A stretch of 64,000 nucleotides of DNA, taken from positions 19,874,545 through 19,938,544 of the forward strand of contig NC_135775.1 in assembly GCF_028453695.1 (NCBI RefSeq), written 5' to 3'. Below the pieces are notes generated by a model that did no database searches, was not told the origin of the DNA, and worked only from the letters and a program-made list of their open reading frames with translations. Each line of letters begins with the position of its first letter. The first letter of the stretch is position 1. Positions 1 to 9,169 of the stretch are shown piece by piece. The stretch is from Augochlora pura. Taxonomy: Eukaryota > Arthropoda > Insecta > Hymenoptera > Halictidae. The translations under genes and the position numbers were made by a program.

Positions 1-57
1 GGAACGGTGTTAGATCGCTTTTTCCAAGGATCTCGTTTTCTCTGGTAATTCATGCAG

Positions 58-145
58 GTCGCGAGGATCAGCGCGAAAAACATTTCGAAATAGATCACGC
101 GTCTGTACGGTACCGTGAGAATATCGATATTACCGAGGCGTTCAG
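58..145 (+). CDS. Probable internal exon of a membrane-protein gene (3' part of gene in window)
   Basis: A pyrimidine-rich tract ends in an AG at 56-57, and a GT donor (ttcag|gtagat) follows at 146. Only one plus frame stays open. It starts with two bases finishing a codon, gives 28 residues beginning REDQREKHFEID and ends with two bases of a split codon. The exon at 837 starts with exactly the one base needed, so the two join as ...ITEAF-S-ILEY. The segment is charged and hydrophilic, as expected for a loop or N-terminal part of a multi-pass protein. The opposite strand also reads open through here with a hydrophobic stretch, but without convincing splice sites. Upstream exons lie outside the window. 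Confidence 0.5.
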
Positions 146-836
146 GTAGATCTGTCATTGATGGCCAAGGCTGCGGGTATCCTTAGCGCGATGTTAGTTG
201 CAAGATGGAGCACGTAACAAATATCCTTGGAGCATGGCCACGTAATACGGGCATCGCTGTGACTTATTTAATGACTCACGGACTAGGCGGGTCACGATGA
301 TTTCTGCACGCGTATCCTGTGCGTTTATCTGGCTAAGTTGTGTTTCATTCAGAAATGACTGATGACATATGCAATCATAGAAACCTCTGATACTAGGAAG
401 TCTCTTAAATCGCAAAGATTAATTAATTATCAGTCGATACGTAATTATATGACTTCAAATTCTTATTTATCCTTATATTAATATGTATATATTTTATATC
501 TCGATATATCTTAGATCTTGATTTCATTATTAATAGTAATATTATAATAATACTTAATATTACCTAATCTTATTATTATTAATTCAAATTTTAGAATTAT
601 CAAGTACTTCAACCATAACATATTTAGAAAAATTAAAAAATTACACTTATTATATAAAAAATTACGCTACTTACAAGACTACTTAAAAATGTATTTAGCA
701 CTACCAATCTCTTTGTCTAAAGTATAAAAGAAATTTACATTTCGCTTCGACATTCAAATTTCGTGATTCATCTTCCAAAAAGAAATTACAATCTTGTAAA
801 CGGAGGAAGTTTCGTATCAAATGATTGTTCTTTCAG

Positions 837-1104
837 TATACTTGAATATCTCCTTTCTTCATTCAAGGAATTGTTCTTCCTTGGACTCGGCGTTATTCTT
901 TTCGGCATTGTCGGCGCATTGTCAATGGCTTCCATTGAAAACGTTCCCGACGATTTGGTAGACAACGCTGCGGTGTTCGGAGCATTATGCATATTGACGG
1001 CTCTGGTGTTCATCGCTGATTTGCTGATGGGCTCCCCTAAGAAGAAAATTAGCCCGGCCTTGGCAAAATTGTCCAGTAAAGGAGGTACTTTGTCGAAGCA
1101 ATAA
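837..1104 (+). CDS. Exon with two transmembrane helices; terminal exon of the short isoform
   Basis: The acceptor is at 835-836 (attgttctttcag|t). The translation begins ILEYLLSSFKELFF and has two clear hydrophobic helices, one around LGLGVILFGIVGAL and one around VFGALCILTALVFIADLL, separated by an acidic loop (ENVPDDLVD). A basic tail with Lys-Lys-Lys then runs to the stop at 1102-1104. An AATAAA overlaps the stop, which fits a terminal exon. The layout resembles the second half of a four-helix (MARVEL-like) insect membrane protein, but I do not recognise the family. A donor inside the exon after 1084 gives a second, longer product. Confidence 0.7.
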
Positions 1105-1673
1105 TAAAAATAGTTTGCATAAAATAATTTTGTGATTTCTTCTAGTACAGGTATATTAGTTTGTCTATAGTTTGTCACTAGTTTGTTTCACTAACATAAA
1201 CTATGAATACCAAATAGCAATTTTATTATTAGTTTATTTCTGTAGAAAATTAAAATCATTAACAAAAATTTCAAACACGTCTACTTATTATTATTTAACA
1301 CTTTCTTTATTGGAAGACTATTAACAGAATTTTCAGTGACTGAACTCTGTCTAAGATGAATAATTTTCTTTCGAATATTAAGAACTTTCTATATTAGTCT
1401 AAATAATTCGATAGATTATAGATAAAATTGTTGCATTCTTTTACTAACTTTTTAAGAAATTCGTAACAGCTAGCCTTCGATTTTAAAAAAGCTATTAGAA
1501 AACTGCCAGTGATTAATGTATTAATTTTAAATATATCAATATTCAACTACAGTCTTTATCCAGATCCCAACAAAATTAACAAATCAACAGTCCTTATCAA
1601 CATAAAATGACAACAAAGAAGATTTGATGATCAATCCTTCTAACATTTATCTTTCTATCTGACGACACCATAG
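1085..1673 (+). other. Intron of the long isoform / 3' region of the short isoform
   Basis: AT-rich sequence without a supported reading frame. It opens with the modest donor GTACTT after 1084 and closes with the AG at 1672-1673. A second AG 15 bases further on (1687-1688) would keep the same phase. Apart from the poly(A) signal, nothing else is seen. Confidence 0.45.
1103..1108 (+). terminator. Candidate poly(A) signal of the short isoform
   Basis: An AATAAA overlaps the stop codon of the two-helix exon. It would end the short transcript before the downstream tail exons are reached. This is read from sequence only; the site of cleavage is not known. Confidence 0.4.
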
Positions 1674-2229
1674 CCAAACACCTGGTAGCCCTAACGACGG
1701 AAAAGGAATCGTCAGCCGCAAAATCGGCCTCCAAAACCGCGAAAAGCGACGACGGCGCCGTGAACGACGGATTCGACAAAGCCGAGGAGCGACATCAAAA
1801 AAGCTCTCCCGACGACATCTCGGAGGATCCTCGAAGATGGGACGACGATCGTCCAACGAGCCAATCTTTCAAGATGGTGTCCAGGGACGTGGAGAATGGA
1901 CATGTGGTTCGCGACGAGTCCGAACGTAGGGAATACACGCAGAATTTTGAGAACGGTAGAGCTCTCAGAGATTCGGCGCGACTTCGAAGCTCTGAGACGC
2001 AGAGGAATGGCAACAGGGACTCGTACAAGACGGATCACAGGCTCGACGTGCCTAAGGTCGCGTACAAGGTTCAGGATATTTATCAGCGACCGGTGGACGA
2101 AGTGGACACGCCCCGTTTTCCGATGGAAATGGACGCCAGAGGTGAAACCATGTTCGCCAAGGTTGTTAATCCAGGTGTGAAGATTATGAAGGTGGAGCAC
2201 GACGTCGACGAAGCCTTCGAGACTTACAG
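1674..2229 (+). CDS. Exon for a charged, disordered cytoplasmic tail (long isoform)
   Basis: It begins with two bases (cc) that complete the codon left by the donor at 1084, so the long isoform reads ...SSKG-A-KHLVALTTEKE. The exon is GC-rich against AT-rich flanks and open for 185 codons. It encodes Ser/Lys/Asp/Arg-rich sequence without hydrophobic segments (SSAAKSASKTAKSDDG; RRWDDDRP), then a more ordered-looking end, MDARGETMFAKVV and EHDVDEAFETYR. The donor is tacag|gtagat, leaving two bases of an Arg codon. No domain is recognised. It could instead belong to a separate gene, but the phase match to the exon before it supports one gene. Confidence 0.7.
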
Positions 2230-2805
2230 GTAGATCCGTCATTACATAAAACGACATACTCGGAGCTGTTATTACTTAACTAATTTAATTTGAACGTAGA
2301 ACGTTTATCTCGTCCGTTGTAGTAATTAGAAATATTGTTAGAACTAGTCATTGTGTATTGTGGTAAATAAAGAATCAAAGATAAATCGGCTAGTGGATGT
2401 TCGTTTTTGATGGCGACTTTTAATTATTAGTACAAGGCTGGATGAATTATGCAGAGGGGATCTGAGATTATTAGATTGTTCATTTTATTTATTTATCGGT
2501 AAACATCATCTGAAGAATGAAATTAAAATTGTTGAGGGAATTATATATTTTTATTTGATCCTAGCTACCCGTAATTGAGATGGACAATTATTATTTTATT
2601 TTTTATAACTCGTTAACAATAATCTGGAGAAAATTTTTGTAAAGGAAAAAGTTGCTTGAAATGACCTTAAGTATCCTCCATTTCCGAATAATTAATCATT
2701 TTAGGGAAATCCTGTATACTTGTATTATTATTTACTTTTTATGTATATATTTTTCACACAAAGTAACTTGGAAAGTATCGAAAAATTCCCTTATCTTCTG
2801 AACAG
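2230..2805 (+). other. Intron of the membrane-protein gene
   Basis: AT-rich, 576 bases, from donor gtagat to acceptor tcttctgaacag. No reading frame or repeat of note is seen. Confidence 0.65.
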
Positions 2806-3139
2806 GTATTCAGACACCAGCCAATACGACAACGTGCCGATTCGCATGCGTGGAACGTCATCGTCGAATCACAGGAAGAATCGCGACGTTACTTTCAACG
2901 TTCCGTCGCCGCCGAAAGGGTACGGGAAGGCGTACGACAGAGTAAAGGACGAGATGGAGATGCTGGAGGAATGCTTCGGCTCCCTTCGTACGGCCAGCAC
3001 GGGTACTCAAACACCCGGGGCAGCTCGGACACCTTCGTCGCCCACTGATCCCGGTTACGTGCGACACACTGCCAGCAACTGGCCCCAGGAAACGAAAATG
3101 AGAACACCTGGTGGCAGCCCAGTTCATGCCAAAAATTAA
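2806..3139 (+). CDS. Last exon: disordered C-terminal tail (long isoform)
   Basis: The acceptor is at 2804-2805. The first base (g) completes the Arg codon left at 2229, giving FETYR-YSDTSQYDN. The 111-residue C-terminus is rich in Ser, Thr, Pro, Arg and Gly, with TGTQTPGAARTPSSPTDPG near the middle, and ends GGSPVHAKN at the TAA 3137-3139. The Thr-Pro and Ser-Pro pairs are typical of phosphorylated cytoplasmic tails, but that role is inference. The family is not recognised. An exact splice phase and coding composition make the exon itself well supported. Confidence 0.75.
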
Positions 3140-3195
3140 TTGTCATTAGACTGCGGATTTGATGCTTTACCACAAAAATGTATAGTTGATACACG

Positions 3196-3285
3196 AGACA
3201 TATCTAATAATATTGCCGAAACATATTTAATGATATCGTCGAGATATATTTAATAATATCGTCGAGATATATTTAATAAAATTGT
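3196..3285 (+). repeat. About 23-bp tandem repeat in the 3' region
   Basis: About four imperfect copies of a unit like gatatatttaataatatcg, followed by tcg. It lies just after the stop at 3139, so it is probably in the 3' untranslated region of the membrane-protein gene. Confidence 0.6.
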
Positions 3286-3910
3286 TACACAGTTTTAAAG
3301 CTACCAAAATTCTTAAAAGAAACAATTTAGTTTCATTTAATGATTTACTTAATTATTTATATACTTCATTTCTTACAAGCGTCTCGGACAATATTTATTT
3401 TACAAGAAGATCAGCAGTTTAATTATTACACGCCTGCCAGCGTAACTATTTATTTCTGACAATGAGTCATTTTTTAAAGAATAGTTTAAGCAGCACGAAC
3501 AATGTATTTTAACAATCTTTTGGCGTGAGTCTCGATAAGAATTTTTCTCCTAGGTTTAAGTGTACAGGATTCAGCGATCAATTTTGTGACATTATACTTT
3601 GATTTGTTAGTCAGATTTTGATACGAGTAGATTTTTAGATATTTTTTGGAAATTAAGTTATTTCAATTGAGGGTTTTAAGGATTTTTTTCTAACTATTTA
3701 ATATTGTATTTAGGAGATTTATACAGTTTATGAATGAGTGTTTCCAGTCTACTGTTATGTCCGAAATAGTTCAGTTATTATATATGTTATTCATTTTGTT
3801 AATATATTAAAATGTATTTTATCCTCGACTCGAATATTTAAGAATGTTGCATATCTCTGATTTTATCGTATTTATTGTGCAGATTCTATTTACGATTATC
3901 TTTTTGACGA

Positions 3911-3916
3911 TTTATT
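3911..3916 (-). terminator. Myo15: Candidate poly(A) signal of the myosin gene
   Basis: TTTATT on the plus strand, that is AATAAA on the minus strand, about 1.66 kb past the myosin stop. A second copy lies at 3871-3876. If used, the two convergent transcripts would overlap by roughly 50 to 100 bases. Confidence 0.3.
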
Positions 3917-3959
3917 GTTTTGTAATGATTACTATTTTAATTCACTGCCTGCGGATACC

Positions 3960-3965
3960 AATAAA
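3960..3965 (+). terminator. Candidate poly(A) signal, long isoform of the membrane-protein gene
   Basis: An AATAAA about 820 bases after the TAA at 3139, in AT-rich sequence. This is a candidate only; transcript ends cannot be seen. Confidence 0.35.
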
Positions 3966-5571
3966 TATATAAATAATTCCAGAATGTCATTCGCTAGTTA
4001 CTTAAACATTACATTTTATCCTGACATAATTAAAAATATCACTTTCGTTAATTACTGACAGAACACCAAGTAAAATTTAATTGCAGCATTTATACTTAAT
4101 AAAATCTTGTACTTTCTAGACAATTAAAAATTTCTAAAGTCTAATTTGTCTAAAAGAGCAAATAAAATTATCACGATATTTTCAAGGTAATTAAACAATT
4201 CGAAAAGGAAAGGGGTAGTTATTAAAATCCCACAGGGCTTCGTATATGTAGAAATTTTAATATAAAGTTTAACACCTCCGTTCGCATCGATACGCAATAC
4301 GTACAGTTATTAATAATAATGTCTCCTTAAGATAACATGTAAACCGCAACTTGTTAGTCTCCATCAAAAACACTGTACTTCGTTAAACATTAGTCTTCAA
4401 ACGGATTTACATTAAGTATAATCATTCGTGTACCGTATTGTTTCTTTTTCTTACGTTCCGTATAAATAAAACAACTCTACATCGAGGCTCCGTTGTAACT
4501 TTTACACAAACGCGACCGCTAATTAATTCGCTGATCAATAAACCGGTCGAAATTCACCGTCGCGATCGAGAAGAAAAAGAAATCAATCGGAAGACGCAAC
4601 ATTGTTCGAGGGTGTCGACGCGTCCCGTTGTATTTTACGCGAACAAAGCGTGAAACGTTAATTGTCAACGTTTTCTTCGTCTCGCATACAGGACCGTCGA
4701 TCCATCCTTCGATCTATCGATCCTCCCCTCTAAAAACGTTTACTAAACGCGTATTTACAGAGCCGAGAATAATTGCTTAGATACTTGAGCATTCGTTCTT
4801 CTTCTTCTTCTTTTACCGTCTTCGGCGCGTTAATGTTCACCTTGTTACGTACAGGTTATCTCGCGTCGCCGAAGAAGATGGTCTCCATCTTGGAAACCGT
4901 CTCCGGCGTCACTAGATCGTCTTACTCTATGATAACATTTAAAACGGTCCATTGATCTCGGTCGTCTGTCCGTCGATGCATCGGTTGATTGCTCGATCGT
5001 CCATTATTATTTCAAATAATTAACGCGTCAACGTCGACAAAAGAATTCTCATACTGAGAGAAAAATATATATGGGACTTTCTGACATATTTTCAATGACA
5101 GTCGTGGGCTCCTCCTCTTCTCCGCACGTGGCAAATCTCGCGTTCTTCGTTTTTGCTACAGATACCCTCTCTCTCTAAACGTATTTACAGAAAACTTTCA
5201 ACGTCCGAATGGTACTCCATCATTTTTACAATACCTGTCACCGATAATAAATAAATAACAACAGAGCAAAACGCGAAATTTTGGGTCTTTCTTAACCACG
5301 ATTTAAATCATTCTTAAACACAATGTTGACTTGCGTTGATATAGTTTGGTTCTTCTTGCTCCTTGCAGATTTCACGAATTGTCTTCTGTGGAAGAATGAT
5401 TAGGAGCAAGAATCATAGAATGTTAATTATCGATTCATGGATTTTCCATTTCACTTCATTGTTCTAAGGTTTTCTTGGATATTTCTATCTTTGCTTCGTT
5501 TTCCTCCCTTGGAACGGGTATGTACAACAACTGATGATCGATTAATCAACCAGGAGGAAAAATCGAGGGCC

Positions 5572-5802
5572 TTATCTCATTCCAAACCCGATCCCAGTTG
5601 CCTGGTTGTTGGTTGCCCTTTGTTCCATGGTGATGTATTGTCTAATCAGCCGAGAGATCTCGTGCGCCTGTTCTGTTTGCAGCCTGGTGATTCGTTGTTG
5701 CATCAGATTGCCACATTTCATGTCCAAATACAGGGTTCCTTCCTCCGATTTCACCTTCCTGGTGGAAATCACTTCGGAATAGGGGTAGTGATGCAGCGTC
5801 TC
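5572..5802 (-). CDS. Myo15: Myosin XV, last coding exon (end of FERM 2, C-terminus)
   Basis: The acceptor is aatttacag|gag. The exon starts in phase 0, gives 76 residues and ends at TAA 5572-5574. It opens ETLHHYPYSEVISTRK, the strand-rich part of the FERM F3 (PH-like) lobe. A long helix (MQQRITRLQTEQAHEISRLI) follows, which is the usual closing helix of F3. The short tail ends GIGFGMR. In vertebrate myosin XV the C-terminus carries a PDZ-binding motif. GFGMR is not a classical one, so that interaction is not supported here. Phase matches the exon at 6217-6353. Confidence 0.9.
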   Translation of the reverse strand, partial: ETLHHYPYSEVISTRKVKSEEGTLYLDMKCGNLMQQRITRLQTEQAHEISRLIRQYITMEQRATNNQATGIGFGMR

Positions 5803-6216
5803 CTGTAAATTATTTTTATCGTTTGATTTTTAATACTATACATTCTGAAACAATAGAAATTAATATTTGAGGTAAAAGATTTAATTTTGTGAGAGTAGTA
5901 ATTGACATTAGAAATGTGAATTTTATACTATTATAATTTATTTATACTATTATACTATTATAATTTTATTATTTCGTACAAAAATTAACAATGTAACTAC
6001 TTCTCACAGAACATACTTTCAATAGTATTGTATTAATTTTTACGCGAGTACGATAATTAAATTAAAGCACTAGTAAATTAAATTAAACCACTACTCGATA
6101 ACGCGCGGCAGACAATTATGGCAACGACGGCATCCCGACGAAAAGCCGAGAGTAATTCGAAGAAAGTGAAATTGAAAGTCGAGGAGATAATATTTCCACA
6201 GTGTTGGGTTTCTTAC
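5803..6216 (-). other. Myo15: Myosin XV intron
   Basis: 414 bases, AT-rich, between donor gtaaga (6211-6216) and acceptor tttacag. Nothing else is seen in it. Confidence 0.8.
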
Positions 6217-6353
6217 GTGTGTGATTAAATCAATGAAATGCACGCCGTGTCTATTGAGCGCCAGAATGTGATCGCCGCCCTTCTCTTTCCCTTCGGGCAC
6301 CCTTTTCACAGCGAAGAAACTGGATCCGAACAGCGGCCACTTCCACAAAATTT
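6217..6353 (-). CDS. Myo15: Myosin XV exon (FERM 2, start of the F3 lobe)
   Basis: The acceptor cgttacag leaves two bases (aa) that complete a Glu codon with the G ending the exon at 7079. The translation runs E-ILWKWPLFGSSFFAVKR ... HILALNRHGVHFIDLITH, 45 full codons, closing in phase 0 before donor gtaaga. The motif PLFGSSFF followed by a basic strand and LALNRHGV is diagnostic of the second FERM domain in MyTH4-FERM myosins. Vertebrate myosin XV has the corresponding PMFGSSFF and LAINHNGL. Confidence 0.93.
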
Positions 6354-7078
6354 CTGTAACGTGAACGAGAATATTATTAGCCTTTCTATCCGGTGTACTT
6401 TTTTTTTTTTATCGAACAACGTCATACGATACTCGGGAATCGACTTTCTCGATCTCGTACGAATCTGTTGCGATTATTACGAATGCTAAACACTTCTCAC
6501 ACTATTTCTCATCGAGAGCAGATATGCAACACCCTTTTCGGTCAAGTAATTCTATATAGTGTAACATATTTTAGCTTTTTACAGGTATGTATAACATTTA
6601 CGATTTCTGTGTGAAAAAGATCACTGTAAATCTAGACATTTATGCAAATTTTAATTATATAATTTCAAAGATATTATATATAATATCTTTATATCTATAT
6701 TATCTATAGATAATAGATATAGATAATATAGATTTTATTTGATAAAGATATTTTATAAAAATATTATACGAAACTCTGGTAAAAGGGAAAATGTGTTAAA
6801 TTAACTATAAAATTATTTGTGATGTGCACAAATTAATAGCACATTTTTTAGCTTTGAATAAAAATTGAACGAAGAGAATGACGACTTAATTTACAAATTA
6901 ATATACACAGATGAACGTTCATTATTACGGAAATAGTGAATCATCCTTGGACTTACTAAATCGAAGAAAGACATTCCAGTGTTATAGAAATCATCGTACA
7001 TTCTGTTTTAGAGGAGCAACGCTCGAATATCAAATAATTGGCAGCTGATTCACGAAATGATCCGATTACATTACTCAC
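6354..7078 (-). other. Myo15: Myosin XV intron with AT palindromes
   Basis: 725 bases, AT-rich, holding the two AT palindromes listed separately. It is bounded by donor gtgagt and acceptor cgttacag on the minus strand. Confidence 0.8.
6667..6731. repeat. Two adjacent AT-rich palindromes
   Basis: 6667-6690 is a perfect 24-base palindrome with arms aaagatattata. 6695-6731 is a second hairpin with arms ctatattatctat and its complement. They probably arose from AT dinucleotide expansion. They could form cruciforms, but no function is implied. Confidence 0.7.
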
Positions 7079-7283
7079 CGAGAACTTGCGCCTTACAGGC
7101 AGCAACCGTGTTATGTTGCACATTGTTCCACGCTTGCTGAACCATGTTCGACCATTGTTGCGGTCGTGGCTCTCTCAAACTGAGCACCGGCTTCGGCAAC
7201 AAGTATTTGATTTCTTTCGTGGTCGGCTCGTGCGTCATGTCTGCTGCTCTGTGCAGCAGGGCTGCTATTTGTGCCATGTCGTA
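7079..7283 (-). CDS. Myo15: Myosin XV exon (FERM 2, F2 lobe)
   Basis: The acceptor gcttgatccag gives YDMAQIAALLHRAADMTHE in phase 0. The exon ends ...KAQVLG at donor gtgagt (first base of a Glu codon). The helical AQIAALLHRA segment corresponds to the F2 lobe (human: VSKLASLQHRA). The exon continues through EIKYLLPKPVL and WSNMVQQAW, matching EVQEYIPAQL and WLNLVSQH in the human protein. That is 68 codons plus one base, and both flanking phases agree. Confidence 0.92.
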
Positions 7284-7631
7284 CTGGATCAAGCAAAAAC
7301 GTATCATTGTAACTTTGTCTGAGACAAAAAGTCATTCATGTATTTAAGAATTTCCATTTGTTCTTTAGGGTAGCCTTTTGCGTTACAATAACCACGAAAG
7401 GTTTGCTGCAAGCATTAATTATCCTTAGTTTTCAATGAGATTCTATATAATATTTTACAAAAGTAAAATACTAGATAATCTTATTTTTTATCTTGTTAAT
7501 TTCTTACATATTGTGCGAAGATTCTTTTAAAAAATTGTTACTAGGTTGATTTAGTTACTGGTCATTTTAAAATATTTAGAATGGATCTATAAATTATTTA
7601 TGAATTGTGGCAAATTGGGTTGCATACGTAC
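7284..7631 (-). other. Myo15: Myosin XV intron
   Basis: 348 bases, AT-rich, from donor gtacgt (after 7632) to acceptor gatccag. Nothing else is seen. Confidence 0.75.
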
Positions 7632-7764
7632 GACGACTTCTTGAGGTAAATGGTCGCCAGGTAGAACTAGAAGAAGACCCTCCAGGTAGTCCGGAGCGAT
7701 TTGGTTGAAAACAACTTCTATGTACAGTGGTGCATCCAATCTGAGAGGGTAGTACCAAACGGAT
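7632..7764 (-). CDS. Myo15: Myosin XV short exon (FERM 2, F1-F2 junction)
   Basis: Missed by length-filtered ORF calling. The acceptor tctag|a supplies the last base of an Arg codon split with 7889. The translation is R-SVWYYPLRLDAPLYIEVVF ... PDYLEGLLLVLPGDHLPQEVV, 44 codons, ending in phase 0. LDAPLYIEVVFNQIAPDYL aligns with FENELYVTMHYNQVLPDYL of human MYO15A. A second possible donor four bases downstream would break the phase with the next exon, so the first was chosen. Confidence 0.9.
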
Positions 7765-7888
7765 CTAGATTTTCAAAAACAAAAAATTATATAAATGAGC
7801 AACGTTTTAGTGATTGCGATCATAATTATAATATATATTATAAAGTTTAAGTATATATTCGATGTTATTTTAGATTGTGATTAGATAC

Positions 7889-8073
7889 CTGCAGAATATC
7901 AAATAGAATACTTGATGATTCTTGTGGAGCTCAGTGGTTACATCCAGCACGTATTCGTCTCTGGCTAAAGGCATGGTGAATGCGTCGCCATCGACGATGC
8001 AGTACAACGAGAATTCGTCCATTTCGTGGGGATGTCTCACGGATATTACGTTACACATTTCTTCGATGACATC
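7889..8073 (-). CDS. Myo15: Myosin XV exon (FERM 2, F1 ubiquitin-like lobe)
   Basis: The acceptor ctttcttttcggcaag is followed by DVIEEMCNVISVRHPHEMDE, then FSLYCIVDGDAF, ARDEYVLDVTTELHK and HQVFYLIFC. The order of strand, helix, 'EF' strand and YVLDV matches the F1 lobe of myosin XV (human: DVVEEICAEMALTRPEAFNEYVIF). The exon ends with two bases of an Arg codon at donor gtatct. Its length is 61 codons plus two bases. Confidence 0.93.
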
Positions 8074-8773
8074 CTTGCCGAAAAGAAAGAGAAACTTAAT
8101 CATCGGCAGTGCTATACTTGATTTTTTATTTCTTCTCAATATATTTCAGATTCTTAACAATTATTATTACATTTAGAAAATAATTCTTTTACAGTACGTT
8201 GATTTTAATTATTAATGAAATAACTGCTTGGTACAACTTTTCTGCTTTTTATAATAATTTTAATGAATTTAAATTAATATTAAGATATAAAAGTTTTAAT
8301 TCTTCGTTCTTTTCATTTTTTATAGTTTGTCTACTCGTATTTATGATAATTTTATCTTTATTTTATGTTTATTTATTATTTAAAAATAATGGCATTTTAT
8401 GATGCCAGAAATATATAAAAATATGAAACAAAAATAATTGCATTTAATTTCTAAATCAATATTTCTTGGATAAAAAATTAATTTTTAATTCCATCACGTA
8501 CTTTGTAATTACTCCACAAAATATTTCATTGGTATAAATATTATTTTGCAATCTACTACACATTTACTATTACAAGCATGTTGTATTGTTACTTATAGAC
8601 TGTGGATTTTTATAAAAATTAAAAATATATTCTTTCATTCAATAGTTTGACTAAAAACTGTTAAAAAGTGATCTGTATTCTACTTATATATTTTTGTCCT
8701 AAATGCATAAAATCTGCAGTCGACTTACAAAGAATGAAACTGATTTATGAATCGATCCAATATCGCGGCTTAC
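8074..8773 (-). other. Myo15: Myosin XV intron
   Basis: 700 bases, strongly AT-rich, with no supported reading frame. Bounded by donor gtaagc and acceptor cggcaag on the minus strand. Confidence 0.8.
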
Positions 8774-9169
8774 CTGCACAACCGTCGTACACTTGGTATT
8801 GATGACCCTCTCCGTTCCACCCGGCAATCTATAGATCTGCCTCTTCGCGTTTCTACCCGCGCTGATCGCCATGATTTCGTCGACGCTTGGTACGTTCTTC
8901 CTTCCTCCGTACTTAACAGTCTTCCTAAGATTCTGTAAACACACCGTCGCGGTGCCGTGATAGGCTCGCCTTTTGTCGTACGCCGCCGTTTCGAGGTATT
9001 TGGTCAGGTAAGGCCTCAAGCCGTCGCTACAGGTGAAATAGGCGGCGACGATGCTGAAAATCCTCCAGCCGCGCTGACAACTATCCGGGTTCGGGCTTTT
9101 GTTGTTCGTTGTCTGCTTCATCAGCTGGCAGTAGACCTCGTCACGGAGTTGCTCGTACTTGTGGCAGTG
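8774..9169 (-). CDS. Myo15: Myosin XV exon (MyTH4 2, core and end)
   Basis: The acceptor tttgttgcag and donor gtaagc give 132 codons in phase 0 at both ends. The translation begins HCHKYEQLRDEVYCQLMKQT and continues DSCQRGWRIFSIVAAYFTCS, LRPYLTKYLE, CLQNLRKTVKYGGRK and IYRLPGGTERVINTKCTTVVQ. These are the hallmark helices of MyTH4 (RDE-x-YCQ-x-x-KQ; QRGW). They are followed by the join to the ubiquitin-like F1 lobe. Alignment to human MYO15A (DSCQRGWRLLYIVTAY; RQLFLLPGG) is close. MyTH4 domains bind microtubules and cargo, which is family knowledge. Confidence 0.95.

Larger units (their letters stand above)
3140..5571. other. Convergent 3' region between the membrane-protein gene and the myosin gene
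   Basis: No coding exon is supported here. The region should hold both 3' untranslated regions: plus-strand AATAAA at 3960-3965, and minus-strand AATAAA read as TTTATT at 3911-3916 and 3871-3876. No canonical minus-strand AATAAA occurs between 4000 and the myosin stop at 5572, so the myosin 3' UTR may be about 1.6 kb. Short reading frames near 4.4-5.0 kb and 5.4-5.8 kb (+) are uncharacteristic of coding sequence. Confidence 0.5.

Noticed and set aside
786..1178. Minus-strand frame of 130 codons opposite the two-helix exon
   Set aside because: Shadow of the plus exon, which has the hydrophobic helices, splice acceptor and poly(A) signal.
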